A stretch of DNA of 64,000 nucleotides from Candidatus Terasakiella magnetica (GCF_900093605.1 NZ_FLYE01000004.1:36446-100445); one strand, 5' to 3'. Positions 9,161-18,592 are shown, counted from the stretch's first letter. Notes: a model not told the origin generated them from the letters alone. Numbers and translations are program-made.

Positions 9161-9691
9161 TTAATCCTGACTTGCTGCTTTTTGCATTTCTTCAACATAG
9201 CCGAAACTGCCCATGTCGTCCATGCGTTGCGGATATAAAATACCGTCTAGATGGTCACATTCATGTTGAACAACACGGGCATGGAATCCAGTTGCCTCGC
9301 GCTCAATCAGCTCCCCATCAAGGCCATAGCCGCGATATTTGATCTTGCTGTAACGAGAAACTTTACCCGTCATAGTTGGGATAGAAAGGCACCCCTCATA
9401 GCCAGCTTCTTTTTCCTCACCCATGGGTTCAATTTCAGGGTTGATCAAGACCGTAAGACCGATCTCATCCTCAGAACTTTCTGCAACGTCGCGTCCGCGC
9501 GGCACATGAAAAATCACCACGCGCAAGGGCACATGCACCTGTGGGGCGGCTAATCCTGCGCCTGTGGCATCTTCCATGGTTTCAATCATATCTGAAACCA
9601 GATGTTCAATCTCAGGCGCTGTTGGGTCTTCAACCGGGGCTGCGATTGTTTTTAAGACCGGATGGCCCATACGCGCGATTTTCAAGATCAC
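9161..9691 (-). CDS. def: Peptide deformylase
   Basis: Removes the formyl group from nascent protein N-termini. All three family motifs are present in the 176 residues: GAGLAAPQV (motif 1), EGCLSIP with the metal-binding cysteine (motif 2) and QHECDHLDG with the HExxH zinc site (motif 3). It is longer than minimal enzymes because of a charged insert (RDVAESSEDEIG) between motifs 1 and 2. It is first gene of a likely def-COQ9 operon and divergent from rpsU. Confidence 0.93.
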   Translation of the reverse strand: MILKIARMGHPVLKTIAAPVEDPTAPEIEHLVSDMIETMEDATGAGLAAPQVHVPLRVVIFHVPRGRDVAESSEDEIGLTVLINPEIEPMGEEKEAGYEGCLSIPTMTGKVSRYSKIKYRGYGLDGELIEREATGFHARVVQHECDHLDGILYPQRMDDMGSFGYVEEMQKAASQD

Positions 9692-9906
9692 AGCAGTTAC
9701 CTTTAAGATAAGGGGTTAACTCAGTCCTCTTGATATACTCTTCAAGCCGCTTTCCAACAATAAAAAAGATCGTCCCCAAAGGGGAATTTGCCTGAATCTA
9801 CTTTACGCCATATGAATCATATGCTACAGACCCGCTTCCTTTTACATCTTTGTCAAAGGAATGGGCATATGGCCCAGTTGTTATTTATGAGAAGGAGGCC
9901 CTGACC

Positions 9907-10113
9907 ATCGTACAGGTAGTAGTTCGCGACAATAATGTCGACCAGGCACTTAAAGCACTTAAAAAGAAAATGCAGCGTGAAGGCGTTTTCCGTGAAATGA
10001 AACTTCGCCGTCACTATGAAAAGCCATCTGAGAAAAAAGCTCGTGAAGACGCAGAAGCTGTACGTCGTGCCCGTAAGCTTGAGCGCAAACGCCTAGAGCG
10101 TGAAGGCTTCTAA
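9907..10113 (+). CDS. rpsU: 30S ribosomal protein S21, apparent ATC start codon
   Basis: Small-subunit protein S21, 68 residues after the initiator: [20 protein letters not shown], then a very basic tail ending [11 protein letters not shown]. Alphaproteobacterial S21 usually begins M-V-Q-(V/I)-(F/V)-V-R-D-N-N. The position of that methionine is ATC at 9907, exactly 8 nt after a consensus AAGGAGG (9892-9898). No ATG or GTG occurs in frame nearby. The only conventional alternative is TTG at 9850, which has no Shine-Dalgarno and would add 19 foreign residues. I therefore annotate an ATC start, with the TTG or a base error as alternatives. Confidence 0.8.
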   Translation: MVQVVVRDNNVDQALKALKKKMQREGVFREMKLRRHYEKPSEKKAREDAEAVRRARKLERKRLEREGF

Positions 10114-10211
10114 ACACCCTTTCTCAATTTTGGGAAAAACCGTGTTTAACTGACTATATTTTCTATCGGATATCTTTCATGCCTGAAGGGATATTCGACA
10201 CTATTACTACT

Positions 10212-10272
10212 TGAAAGGTGGTGATGTGGGCTTGTGGTTCGTCTCTTCGAATCGCACCTCATTTACCCTTCA
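10212..10272 (+). other. Structured non-coding stretch between rpsU and its terminator
   Basis: TGAAAGGT (10212-10219) can pair with ACCCTTCA (10265-10272) with one mismatch. Inside it GTGGTTCG can pair with CGAATCGCAC with a bulge. The result is one long imperfect hairpin directly upstream of a strong terminator. It could be a processed 3'-UTR small RNA of rpsU. It is not a tRNA. Nothing known is recognised. Confidence 0.3.
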
Positions 10273-10275
10273 AAA

Positions 10276-10316
10276 AAGGCGAAAGCGCTTTCATCAGCAG
10301 CTTTCGCCTTTTTTTA
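10276..10316 (+). terminator. Strong rho-independent terminator after rpsU
   Basis: AAGGCGAAAGC and GCTTTCGCCTT form an 11-bp stem followed by an uninterrupted T tract. Confidence 0.9.
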
Positions 10317-10342
10317 TTTTCAGATTATGACAGCGTCACGGA

Positions 10343-10738
10343 TTATTTATTAATCCAGTCCTTATAGGCCTGATCGGCCGTCAGAATATGCGATAAGAGC
10401 CAGTCGCGCAAAAAATCATGCACATTAGAGCCAATGCTCATATTCGCTTCATTGGCGCTTTTAAAGCTTTCCTTGGCTGTATTTAACCAATCACGAAATT
10501 CATTATGTTGGCGGATATGGGCATCCAGATCATCATAATTACACGCGATGAGCTTTTCTTCCTCATCAGCGAAATGCTCACCTACATAAAGGTCAAGCTT
10601 ATCAAAGGTAATTGCCAAAGCACTGGCATCAAGATCATGATCTTCCAAGCGATCAATCAGGCTGAAAAGGTTCTGGTGCTGGCGGTCAATCTCACCATCA
10701 CCAACGCTATATTCGTCTTTCCATTTCAAACGGGTCAT
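10343..10738 (-). CDS. Bacteriohemerythrin
   Basis: Non-haem diiron O2-binding protein of about 131 residues, probably a cytosolic oxygen carrier or sensor. The diiron ligands are arranged as in the family: a histidine in EIDRQHQNLF, a histidine and glutamate in GEHFADEEE, histidines in HIRQHNEF and a histidine/aspartate pair in LLSHILTADQAY. The ATG at 10738 lies downstream of GGGGA. A GTG sits immediately before it at 10741. It is monocistronic. Bacteriohemerythrins are common in motile microaerophiles, which fits the soluble chemoreceptor and the hcp system in this window. Confidence 0.9.
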   Translation of the reverse strand: MTRLKWKDEYSVGDGEIDRQHQNLFSLIDRLEDHDLDASALAITFDKLDLYVGEHFADEEEKLIACNYDDLDAHIRQHNEFRDWLNTAKESFKSANEANMSIGSNVHDFLRDWLLSHILTADQAYKDWINK

Positions 10739-10814
10739 CACTTTTCCCCATATTCAAAAGTTGAACGATTTTATAACAGTTTTCCGATTTTTCGCACTTG
10801 ACCCTGCTCAAGAC

Positions 10815-11372
10815 TTAAATACAGGCAAAGATGTCCTGCATAGAAACAACTTGGGCATAATCCCCATTAAGCACAGATAAAGCCAGCTGATGCACGTCTT
10901 CACCTTTCCATTCACGTCCAAGCATATCCACTTGGCTGGCGGCTGAACAGGCATCACTGACCACATAGGTGTCAAACTTCAAGCCTGCAGCGTGACGCAC
11001 GGTGGCATCCACGGTATTGTGGGTATAGGCACCACAAACAACCAGCTTTTCGCAGCCATCCATGCGCAACATGGAGCCCAGCGCCGTGTTTAAAAACGCA
11101 CTGCCATATTCCTTACCCACCACAGGCTCACCCGCCACAGGGGCGCTCTTTTCAATAAACTCACAAGAAGGCGACAGGCTGAAGTAAGGCGAGGTTGGCT
11201 CATGAGAAGTGTGCTTAACATGAAAAACAGGCCAATGACGCGCCCGCCATAATGTGAGCAGGTCCAAAATGCGTGTGGTGAATTCAGGATTGTTCAACTC
11301 CCCCATTTCAGGTTCATTAAGTGCTTGTTGCACATCGACAATCACTAAAGCTGTTGTTGCATCTAGGTCCAT
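10815..11372 (-). CDS. Isochorismatase-fold hydrolase lacking the catalytic cysteine
   Basis: A 185-residue protein of the cysteine-hydrolase/isochorismatase superfamily. Asp13 (LVIVDVQ) and Lys87 (VVGKEYGSAF) of the usual triad are present. In the GVxTxxCV block the sequence is GAYTHNTV, so Thr120 stands where the nucleophilic cysteine would be. True isochorismatases such as EntB also lack that cysteine, so this may be a non-thiol hydrolase or an inactive homologue. The substrate is unknown. It lies downstream of pntA-pntB but is separated from them by a terminator. Confidence 0.78.
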   Translation of the reverse strand: MDLDATTALVIVDVQQALNEPEMGELNNPEFTTRILDLLTLWRARHWPVFHVKHTSHEPTSPYFSLSPSCEFIEKSAPVAGEPVVGKEYGSAFLNTALGSMLRMDGCEKLVVCGAYTHNTVDATVRHAAGLKFDTYVVSDACSAASQVDMLGREWKGEDVHQLALSVLNGDYAQVVSMQDIFACI

Positions 11373-11387
11373 TACCCATAACCCTTA

Positions 11388-11422
11388 CCAAAAGAAAAAG
11401 GCCGCCTCCAATTGAAGCGGCC
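11388..11422 (-). terminator. Terminator of the pntA-pntB operon
   Basis: On the reverse strand GGCCGC and GCGGCC (11400-11422) pair and are followed by TTTTTCTTTT, 59 nt after the pntB stop. Confidence 0.85.
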
Positions 11423-11480
11423 CCTTACTATAAACAGGATGAATTCACTTAGCCAAGAGCTGACTGAACTCAACCCTATT

Positions 11481-12914
11481 TTATTTAATGCTCTGCAAGA
11501 GCGTATCCAGAGATGCTTTCGCATCACCATAAAACATACGTGTATTCTCTTTATAGAACAGTGGGTTTTCGATACCGGAATACCCCGTACCTTGACCACG
11601 CTTAGAAACAAACACCTGTTTCGCTTTCCAGCATTCCAAAACAGGCATGCCAGCGATTGGCGAGTTTGGATCTTCCTGTGCAGCCGGGTTCACGATATCG
11701 TTTGAACCGATCACGATCGCCACATCTGTTTCAGGGAAATCGTCATTGATCTCGTCCATTTCCATCACGATGTCATAAGGCACTTTGGCTTCTGCCAACA
11801 AAACGTTCATATGACCGGGCAGACGACCTGCCACCGGGTGAATGGCAAAACGCACTTCTTTACCCTGTGCACGCAAACGCTTGGTCAGCTCAGACACAGA
11901 CTGTTGAGCTTGTGCAACCGCCATACCGTAGCCTGGGATGATGATGATGCTATCAGCATCTTCAAGGGCAGAAACCACGCCATCAGCATCAATTGCGATC
12001 ATCTCGCCTTCAACTTCCATGGCTGGGCCACCATCGCCACCGAAACCACCAAGGATTACGGAAACAAAGTGACGGTTCATAGCCTTACACATGATGTAAG
12101 ACAGGATCGCCCCAGAAGAACCAACCAGCGCACCGGTTACGATCAACAGATCGTTGCCGAGCGTGAAACCAATTGCTGCTGCTGCCCAACCGGAATAAGA
12201 GTTCAGCATGGAAACCACAACAGGCATATCCGCCCCGCCGATCCCCATAATCAGGTGCCAGCCGATGAAACCTGCGATGATGGTGACCAGAACCATTGTC
12301 CAGATACCAAAATCGTTACAATACATGATCCCAAGGATGATAGAGATGAGCAGGCTTGCCGCATTCCAGACGTGACCGCCGGGAAGCTTAATCGGCTTAC
12401 CATCAATTTTACCTGCCAGCTTACCAAAGGCCACAACAGAGCCTGTAAAGGTCACTGCACCGATAAAGATACCGAGGAAGACTTCAACCTTTAAAATTGA
12501 AATTTCTACTTCTGTCTTATGGGCAAGTTTCTTGGCAAAACCTTTTAAGGCATCACGCACAGACTCATCCATGGCAAGAACAGATTGAAGTTCCAATTCA
12601 GCATTCAGCCCAATAAAGACAGCTGCCAGACCGACAAAGGAATGAAGGGCTGCCACAAGCTGTGGCATTTCCGTCATTTGGACACGTCCAGCCACATATT
12701 GACCGATAAATGCACCAACGGCGATGGCACCAATTAACCAAGCATGGTTGCCACTATCTGGGCTAAAGACCGTCATTAAGACGGCAACAGCCATACCCAC
12801 GATACCGTACCAAACGGCGCGTTTGGCTTTTTCTTGGTTTGAAAGACCACCCAGAGAAAGGATGAACAATACGGATGCTGCAATATAAGCAGCAGTCAAA
12901 ACACCAAAAGTCAT
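11481..12914 (-). CDS. pntB: NAD(P) transhydrogenase subunit beta
   Basis: Membrane subunit of the proton-translocating transhydrogenase (NADH + NADP+ + H+ out = NAD+ + NADPH + H+ in). The 477 residues start with a block of about nine membrane helices, followed from about residue 300 by the NADP(H)-binding domain III ([60 protein letters not shown]). The start lies 14 nt after the pntA stop. It works as a heteromer with the alpha subunit to supply NADPH. Confidence 0.95.
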   Translation of the reverse strand: MTFGVLTAAYIAASVLFILSLGGLSNQEKAKRAVWYGIVGMAVAVLMTVFSPDSGNHAWLIGAIAVGAFIGQYVAGRVQMTEMPQLVAALHSFVGLAAVFIGLNAELELQSVLAMDESVRDALKGFAKKLAHKTEVEISILKVEVFLGIFIGAVTFTGSVVAFGKLAGKIDGKPIKLPGGHVWNAASLLISIILGIMYCNDFGIWTMVLVTIIAGFIGWHLIMGIGGADMPVVVSMLNSYSGWAAAAIGFTLGNDLLIVTGALVGSSGAILSYIMCKAMNRHFVSVILGGFGGDGGPAMEVEGEMIAIDADGVVSALEDADSIIIIPGYGMAVAQAQQSVSELTKRLRAQGKEVRFAIHPVAGRLPGHMNVLLAEAKVPYDIVMEMDEINDDFPETDVAIVIGSNDIVNPAAQEDPNSPIAGMPVLECWKAKQVFVSKRGQGTGYSGIENPLFYKENTRMFYGDAKASLDTLLQSIK

Positions 12915-12928
12915 TGTTTCATTTCTCC

Positions 12929-14512
12929 TTAGGACTTCTCGAACATGGCAAGCATGCGACGCGTTACGAGGAAGCCGCCGACGATATTAATGGTCGCAAT
13001 CAAGACCGAAATCGTCGCCATAATCAGCACAAGGCTACTGCTGGAACCGATCTGTAAAACAGCACCAAGAATAACAATCCCTGAAATCGCGTTTGTCACG
13101 GCCATTAATGGCGTGTGCAAAGCGTGTGAGACATTCCAGATCACTTGGAAACCAATAAAACAGGAGAGGACGAAAACAATGAAATGCTGCATAAAGCTGG
13201 CTGGTGCAAACGCCCCAACAACAAGCATCAACAAGCCACCTGCGCCAAGCATTATCACCTGCTTTTTAGTTGCTTCCTTGAAATCAGCCTTTTCTTTTTC
13301 ACGCTTTTCTTCCGGTGTCAGTTCTTTGACTTCTGGTTTTTTCTGCGCGGCAATGGCTTTAATTTTTGGCGGTGGTGGCGGGAAGGTAATTTCACCTTCA
13401 AAGGTCACGGTCGCACCACGGATCACATCATCTTCCATATCATGGTTAACCTGACCGTCTTTTTCTGGTGTCAGGTCTGTCATCATATGACGGATATTTG
13501 TGGAATACAGGCTAGAAGACTGCGCTGCCATTCGTGAAGGGAAGTCTGTATAGCCAATAATGGTAACGCCATTATCAGTCACAACTTTCTCATCCTTAAC
13601 AGTGCCTTCAACGTTACCGCCGCGCTCTGCTGCCAAGTCAATAATAACCGAGCCGGTTTTCATGGCACCAACCATGTCTTCAAGCCACAGTTTTGGGGCT
13701 TCACGGTTGGGGATCAGGGCTGTTGTGATAACGATATCGATTTCTGGGGCCAGCTCGCGGAATTTTGCAAGCTGTGCTTCACGAAACTCTGGGGAAGAAA
13801 CAGAGGCATAGCCACCTGTGGCGGCGCCGTCTTGTTGCTCTTCTTCAAAATCAAGATAAACAAACTCAGCACCCATAGATTCAACTTGTTCTGCCACTTC
13901 TGGGCGAACGTCAAATGCATAGGTAATCGCACCCAAAGAAACAGAAGCACCAATGGCAGCAAGACCAGCCACACCAGCACCCACAACCATCACCTTTGCC
14001 GGGGGTACTTTACCCGCAGCCGTAATCTGGCCTGTAAAGAAGCGACCAAAGTTGTTACCCGCTTCAATAACCGCACGATAACCAGCGATATTTGCCATGG
14101 ACGACAAGGCATCCATTTTTTGTGCACGCGAAATACGCGGGACCATTTCCATGGCGATTACATTGGCACCGGAGGCTTTTGCAGCTTCCATACCGTCTTC
14201 GTTACCTGCCGGATTAAAGAAAGAGATCAGAGTCTTTTCTTTGCTCAGATGCTTGAGCTCAGCTTTTTCAGGCTCGCGCACTTTGGCAATGATGTCAGCT
14301 TTTTCCCAAAGGGCTTTCGCTGTTTTTACAATCTCAACACCCGCCTCTTCATAAGCTTTATCAGAAAAGCCTGCCGATACACCCGCACCAGATTGAACAG
14401 CACAGCGATATCCAAGCTTCTGAAGCTGGGTAGCGGACTCTGGCGTCATTGCAACACGCGCTTCTCCTTGGAAAAGCTCTTTAGGCGTTCCTATAATCTG
14501 TCCGTTATCCAT
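12929..14512 (-). CDS. pntA: NAD(P) transhydrogenase subunit alpha (unsplit form)
   Basis: A 527-residue alpha subunit carrying the NAD(H)-binding domain I (residues about 1-370: [46 protein letters not shown]), a charged linker ([20 protein letters not shown], then [12 protein letters not shown]) and four C-terminal membrane helices. Rhodospirillum rubrum splits this protein into PntAA and PntAB. Here it is a single chain as in E. coli. First gene of pntA-pntB; about 350 bp lie upstream before the next gene. Confidence 0.95.
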   Translation of the reverse strand: MDNGQIIGTPKELFQGEARVAMTPESATQLQKLGYRCAVQSGAGVSAGFSDKAYEEAGVEIVKTAKALWEKADIIAKVREPEKAELKHLSKEKTLISFFNPAGNEDGMEAAKASGANVIAMEMVPRISRAQKMDALSSMANIAGYRAVIEAGNNFGRFFTGQITAAGKVPPAKVMVVGAGVAGLAAIGASVSLGAITYAFDVRPEVAEQVESMGAEFVYLDFEEEQQDGAATGGYASVSSPEFREAQLAKFRELAPEIDIVITTALIPNREAPKLWLEDMVGAMKTGSVIIDLAAERGGNVEGTVKDEKVVTDNGVTIIGYTDFPSRMAAQSSSLYSTNIRHMMTDLTPEKDGQVNHDMEDDVIRGATVTFEGEITFPPPPPKIKAIAAQKKPEVKELTPEEKREKEKADFKEATKKQVIMLGAGGLLMLVVGAFAPASFMQHFIVFVLSCFIGFQVIWNVSHALHTPLMAVTNAISGIVILGAVLQIGSSSSLVLIMATISVLIATINIVGGFLVTRRMLAMFEKS

Positions 14513-14867
14513 AAATCCTCCAGTATTTCATTCGATTCATTTGAGGTTATCCGTTTATGTCAGTGGTCTTCTCAGCTAAATGCTTTGAAATGTAATGCGC
14601 ACTTTGCCCTCCGTTGGTTAGCCCCAACGGAAAACAAAATACGCTGCATTCACTTATTACCCGAGCTTTATGCCTTGGTCATACCAGTAACCGCAAGTCC
14701 TTCATTAGTCGAACCCTGCATTTTTGTATGCGGCGCAACATTATAAAAATATAATATTGACATGCTTTTTGAGGGGGTCTCTTAGCTTCGAAGCATTCTA
14801 AAAGGCGCAGAAAACAGCGATTTTTTATGCTGCCCTGCAATAAAGTGGTATTACAACTCCGATTTAT
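14513..14867. other. Intergenic region upstream of pntA
   Basis: No gene is supported here. On the reverse strand a TATAAT-like hexamer occurs in the AT-rich stretch around 14740-14755, a possible pntA promoter. A small hairpin (CCGTTGG/CCAACGG, about 14611-14630) lies in the presumed leader. Confidence 0.35.
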
Positions 14868-15260
14868 CTACTGTGACTTTATTGCAACAGCTGAAGGACT
14901 AGGACGCGATAAAATAAAAGTTGCAACCGCAACCATTATAACCCCAAGTGATATGGGAACATATATATTCTCACTCATGAGTAATGAGAATCCAACAGAA
15001 ACGGTCATCAGCGACAAAGATAGAATCTTCGCTTTTGGTGCGATGGCTCCATGTTCAAACCAGTTGCGGATATGATGACCGTATTTCGGATGGGTAAAGA
15101 GCCAGCGTTTTAAACGTGGTGAACTTTTACTAAAGGCCCAAACGGCAACCAACAAAAAAGGCGTGGTCGGTAAAATCGGTAAAAAAGCACCCACAAAGCC
15201 AAGGCCAGTAAAGAACCAGCCAATGCTCAGATAAATCGTTTTTCTCACGTTACGCGTCAT
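14868..15260 (-). CDS. DUF454 (YbaN-like) inner-membrane protein
   Basis: A 130-residue membrane protein. Helix 1 (TIYLSIGWFFTGLGFVGAFLP) is followed by the family signature LPTTPFLLVAVWAFSKSSPR, then by a cytosolic segment HPKYGHHIRNWFEHGAI and two more helices. This matches YbaN/DUF454, whose function is unknown. It appears monocistronic. The 3' end reaches into an AT-rich region with no other gene. Confidence 0.85.
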   Translation of the reverse strand: MTRNVRKTIYLSIGWFFTGLGFVGAFLPILPTTPFLLVAVWAFSKSSPRLKRWLFTHPKYGHHIRNWFEHGAIAPKAKILSLSLMTVSVGFSLLMSENIYVPISLGVIMVAVATFILSRPSPSAVAIKSQ

Positions 15261-15313
15261 AAAAAGATATCTTGTGAGGCCTCAGGGACTTTTCAAGATT
15301 AAACTACTCTTCT

Positions 15314-16042
15314 TTAAGCCTCAATCTCTTTTCCATCCCATGCCAGCACGCGCCCACTGTCATTTGCACAGACACCGCCAAGAACATCCATGAGCTTTCC
15401 TGCCGCATATGTGGGGGTAAAGAGACCACCTTGTACCGCATTTTCTTGATAAGGCTTGGAAAAGGCCGTATCCACGCCCCCTGGGTGCAAGCCAATCACA
15501 GCAGCCTTTTGATTATTTTGAGCGGCCTCAATTGCAGCGCATTTGATCATCATATTTAACGCCGCTTTAGAGGCGCGATAACCATACCAGCCCGCCATTT
15601 GATTATCTGAAACACAGCTAATGCGTGATGACATCGCCGCAAAAATGCTGGTTTTCTTATTGTTGAGCTTTGGGATGGCATGTTTTGCCACCAGCATGGG
15701 CCCAACGGAATTTATATGGAAATAGTTTAATAATTTTTCCCATTCCAATTCCTTCAAGTTCCTCTCTGGAACAACACTATTGCCTTCTTTTAAAATCCCC
15801 GTCGCCACAAGGATTAAATCCAAGGGCCTTTGCATGGCGGCTACTTCAATAACCTGTTTTATTTTACCTTCATCATCATAATCAAATAAGAAGGGTGTTA
15901 CCTTGGGAGAGGCGTGAGAAAAAACACTGCGCGCCCCTGCATAGACCCTCTCAACGCTATCAATTTTGAGTATCCTTTCAAGTAACGCATTTCCCAACCC
16001 GCCTGAAACCCCAAAAATCATAACATTTTTAAAATGATGCAT
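15314..16042 (-). CDS. Short-chain dehydrogenase/reductase
   Basis: A 242-residue classical SDR with the NAD(P)-binding motif GVSGGLG near the N-terminus, the catalytic serine region AAMSSRISCV and the YxxxK pair as YGYRASK. It most resembles the CsgA/C-factor-like SDRs, whose substrates are unknown. I prefer the ATG at 16042 (MHHFKNVMIFG), with GAGGA 9 nt upstream, over the longer reading from 16090. A TetR-type operator-like palindrome lies 42 nt upstream, suggesting local repression. Confidence 0.82.
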   Translation of the reverse strand: MHHFKNVMIFGVSGGLGNALLERILKIDSVERVYAGARSVFSHASPKVTPFLFDYDDEGKIKQVIEVAAMQRPLDLILVATGILKEGNSVVPERNLKELEWEKLLNYFHINSVGPMLVAKHAIPKLNNKKTSIFAAMSSRISCVSDNQMAGWYGYRASKAALNMMIKCAAIEAAQNNQKAAVIGLHPGGVDTAFSKPYQENAVQGGLFTPTYAAGKLMDVLGGVCANDSGRVLAWDGKEIEA

Positions 16043-16083
16043 CGGCAATATCCTCTTCATTCTTATAAAGAAGATATAAGGAC

Positions 16084-16097
16084 TGACCAAGCGGTCA
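16084..16097. promoter_or_regulatory. Possible TetR-type operator upstream of the SDR gene
   Basis: TGACC-N4-GGTCA, a 14-bp imperfect dyad of the shape bound by many TetR-family repressors. It sits in the promoter position of the reverse-strand SDR gene. No tetR gene is adjacent. Confidence 0.35.
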
Positions 16098-16188
16098 AAA
16101 ACCCGTATGGATACTTAGATGCAAAAGTATACCTCTATAAAGACAGGTAATTCAGGCCCTATTTATCCTAGGGTCAGGACCTATTAAT

Positions 16189-16905
16189 TTATCTCGCACG
16201 CCATGGTTTCGTTGGATGATCCCGAGAAACCCATTCCTTCCCACAATCCTCACTGCGCATGGGAAAAGTCATTTTCTGATCATCGTCATAGGATCGGGAT
16301 TTATCAAAAAACGGTATCGTTACTGTTTTGGCTTTTATTTTTTCTTCCTCAACATACCAAAGTGAGTGGCTATTGATAAAACTCCCCCGTTTAAACCCTT
16401 TTGAGCCATCATAATAATGGGTGGAAAAATGAACATGAGGATATTGTGTGCGACCTGTTAACCCATTTAAGCCGATTACTTGCCCCCGCTTAACTTCACT
16501 GCCAAGTTTTAACTCTTTAGGGATTTGTTCCAAATGAACATAGGTCGAAACGATATTACCATGGCGCAATAAAATAAGTGCGCCATTTGAAACAGCTTCA
16601 TCACTGTCATCATCACGGATAATTTTTACGATTTCCCCAGGTGCGGCTGCAATAATGGGAACAAAAATATCACTTTTAATATCAATCCCTAAATGTACCC
16701 GATCTCTTTTACCCGACCCCTTAATTGCAAATAGGTCTGAACCAATATTACAATGTTGGTAATCGACAAGATAGCCACCAGTCACTTTGGGCCCCGGACC
16801 AGAAGTATCCTCAAGATACTGCTCCCCCTTTAGACTATAACCATCGGTCTGGCACGCACTCAGTAAAAAGAGGCAAGCCACTGCAAAATACTGTTTATTT
16901 TTCAT
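16189..16905 (-). CDS. M23-family peptidase lipoprotein (LytM-type)
   Basis: A 238-residue envelope protein. The signal peptide ends in the lipobox LLSAC, so Cys18 would be lipidated. The LytM domain has the zinc ligands of active M23 enzymes: HLGIDI (HxxxD) near residue 92 and HVHFSTH (HxH) near 160. It is therefore likely a cell-wall endopeptidase acting on peptidoglycan in the periplasm. No coiled coil or LysM domain is present. It is monocistronic and lies upstream of no obvious division gene. Confidence 0.82.
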   Translation of the reverse strand: MKNKQYFAVACLFLLSACQTDGYSLKGEQYLEDTSGPGPKVTGGYLVDYQHCNIGSDLFAIKGSGKRDRVHLGIDIKSDIFVPIIAAAPGEIVKIIRDDDSDEAVSNGALILLRHGNIVSTYVHLEQIPKELKLGSEVKRGQVIGLNGLTGRTQYPHVHFSTHYYDGSKGFKRGSFINSHSLWYVEEEKIKAKTVTIPFFDKSRSYDDDQKMTFPMRSEDCGKEWVSRDHPTKPWRAR

Positions 16906-16955
16906 CTTTATGCCTCTTTAATTCTTTGCATTATTTTCGGTTCTTAAAAAACCCA

Positions 16956-16996
16956 AGAAAAAAGCCTTTGCAGAAGTAACATCTAACAAAGGCTTT
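16956..16996 (-). terminator. Terminator downstream of ssb
   Basis: AAAGCCTTTG and CAAAGGCTTT (16961-16996) form a 10-bp stem. On the reverse strand it runs into TTTTTTC, 23 nt after the ssb stop. Confidence 0.85.
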
Positions 16997-17019
16997 CATT
17001 CATATTTTTTCATTCTGTC

Positions 17020-17574
17020 CTAGAACGGGATTTCATCATCCAGATCACCACCAGGGACACCGCCGCCAGTGCCACCGCCACCTTGTTGGCCACCACCAGA
17101 ATTCCATTCTGGGCCCGTGCTGCCGCCTTGTGGGTCAGCTTGGCCGCCAAAGCCGCCAGAATTGCCGGAACCTTGACTATAATCATCACCCCCACCGGAG
17201 TAGCCACCTTCACCACCGCCCGGGCGACTACCCAACATGGTCAACTCACCACGGAAACGTTGCAAGACGACTTCTGTTGTGTATTTTTCAACACCGCTTT
17301 GATCTGTCCATTTACGAGTTTGCAAAGCACCTTCAAGATAAACCGTAGAGCCCTTGCGCAAGAAACGTTCAGCCACATCAGCAAGGCGTTCGTTAAAGAT
17401 CACCACACGGTGCCATTCTGTGCGTTCGCGACGCTCACCAGACTGACGGTCTTTCCATGTTTCAGAAGTTGCAATAGACATATTGACGATTTTCGCACCG
17501 TCATTTGTGAAGCGAACTTCGGGGTCACGGCCCAGATTACCAACCAAAATTACCTTATTTACTGAACCCGCCAT
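17020..17574 (-). CDS. ssb: Single-stranded DNA-binding protein
   Basis: A 184-residue SSB for replication, repair and recombination. The OB fold covers about residues 4-110 ([51 protein letters not shown]). A glycine-rich disordered linker follows at about 115-178 and the conserved acidic tip DDEIPF ends the protein, docking SSB partner proteins. A second protein in this window (32758) ends in the same six residues. No clear LexA box is seen upstream. Confidence 0.95.
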   Translation of the reverse strand: MAGSVNKVILVGNLGRDPEVRFTNDGAKIVNMSIATSETWKDRQSGERRERTEWHRVVIFNERLADVAERFLRKGSTVYLEGALQTRKWTDQSGVEKYTTEVVLQRFRGELTMLGSRPGGGEGGYSGGGDDYSQGSGNSGGFGGQADPQGGSTGPEWNSGGGQQGGGGTGGGVPGGDLDDEIPF

Positions 17575-17770
17575 GGAAACTCCTCACTGCTTTCGCGGTT
17601 ATCTTTTCAAATTTGCCCGAACATACTAGCATTGTAGAAAAGATACCAGCACTTCCTTTTCCTCTCAAATAGATAAAATTTTAACAAATTTATCCACAAA
17701 GATACTTTGGTTCCCTAATATAATACGCTAATATGCTTTTTAAATTGGTTGAATACACATGCATTGAACG

Positions 17771-18517
17771 ATGAAAAAACAACTTACAACTGCCGTCTTA
17801 CTGACTTCCTTATTTCTATCAGCCCCTGCCTTTGCAGGGACTTTTAATTTGGTAACCGCCCCCTTTAAGCCTTTTACCAATCCTGATCATGAAAAAGGCG
17901 GTTTCCTTGTTGAGGTTGCCCGCCAAGCCTTAAAGCTGCGCGGTCATGAGATGACGATTACATATCGCCCTTGGGCACGTGCTTTGGCAGAAGCCTCCCA
18001 AGGCAAGTATGATGGCCTGTTAAGTGCTTTTTATAATGATGAGCGCGCGAAATCATTTCATTTTTCAGCCCCGCTCAACACCACGAAAATGGTTTTTGTC
18101 GGCTTGAAAGAACAGTTCAAAAGCAAACAATATAGTAGCTTAAATGAGCTTTCTCCCTACCTCATCGGCGTTGGACGCAAATGGGCTTATTCTAAAGAAT
18201 TTGAATCCCATACAGGACTTACAAAAGTAACCGTCAATGACGAACCCAAAGGCATCCAGCTCCTCTTCCACAAGCGCATAGAGCTCTTTGCTGTAAATGT
18301 GGATCAATATCACAGTGCAATTACAAAACTAGACCAGTTTAACGTCAATCAATCTGTTATTCTGGAGCCTGCTATCTCCACTAACGACCAGCATATTGCC
18401 GCCTCTCGCGTGCTGCCAAATAGCGAGAAGTTTCTGTCTGAGTTTAATACGGGTCTTGCCGCGCTTAAGGCAAATGGCGGCTATAATAAAATCAGAAACG
18501 GCTTTTTTGGCTTTTAG
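17771..18517 (+). CDS. Periplasmic substrate-binding protein (SBP_bac_3-like), orphan
   Basis: A 248-residue secreted protein. The signal peptide ends at APAFAG (about residue 23). The mature part has the extracellular solute-binding family 3 pattern (KGGFLVEVARQALKLRG, then YRPWARALAEASQGKYDG). No ABC permease or ATPase is adjacent, so it may act as a sensory ligand-binding protein instead of a transporter component. Two further orphan proteins of this kind lie at 37827 and 48455. It sits between ssb and uvrA. Confidence 0.75.
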   Translation: MKKQLTTAVLLTSLFLSAPAFAGTFNLVTAPFKPFTNPDHEKGGFLVEVARQALKLRGHEMTITYRPWARALAEASQGKYDGLLSAFYNDERAKSFHFSAPLNTTKMVFVGLKEQFKSKQYSSLNELSPYLIGVGRKWAYSKEFESHTGLTKVTVNDEPKGIQLLFHKRIELFAVNVDQYHSAITKLDQFNVNQSVILEPAISTNDQHIAASRVLPNSEKFLSEFNTGLAALKANGGYNKIRNGFFGF

Positions 18518-18549
18518 GCTTTACATCTGGCCCACATCGCACTATCTGT

Positions 18550-18576
18550 GAACATTCAAATGTTCTCCTTTTGATC
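18550..18576 (+). promoter_or_regulatory. Possible SOS operator of uvrA
   Basis: GTTC-N7-GATC at 18562-18576 matches the alphaproteobacterial LexA box GTTC-N7-GTTC with one mismatch. It overlaps a perfect 7+7 dyad (GAACATT-CA-AATGTTC, 18550-18565). It lies 17-43 bp before the uvrA ATG. uvrA is an SOS gene in many alphaproteobacteria. Confidence 0.45.
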
Positions 18577-18592
18577 TTATGGATAGATAGAC

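Noticed and set aside
10228..10260. A tRNA-like T-arm (GGTTCG...CGAATC) after rpsU
   Set aside because: The stem is bulged and no acceptor, D- or anticodon arms can be built around it.
11811..12494. A 227-codon plus-strand frame antisense to pntB
   Set aside because: pntB is unambiguous on the reverse strand. The antisense protein is rich in His, Thr and Cys with no recognisable domain, as expected of a shadow frame.
18550..18565. The dyad GAACATT-CA-AATGTTC as a canonical LexA box
   Set aside because: The alphaproteobacterial box is a direct repeat GTTC-N7-GTTC. The dyad does not match, so only the overlapping GTTC-N7-GATC was kept as a candidate.
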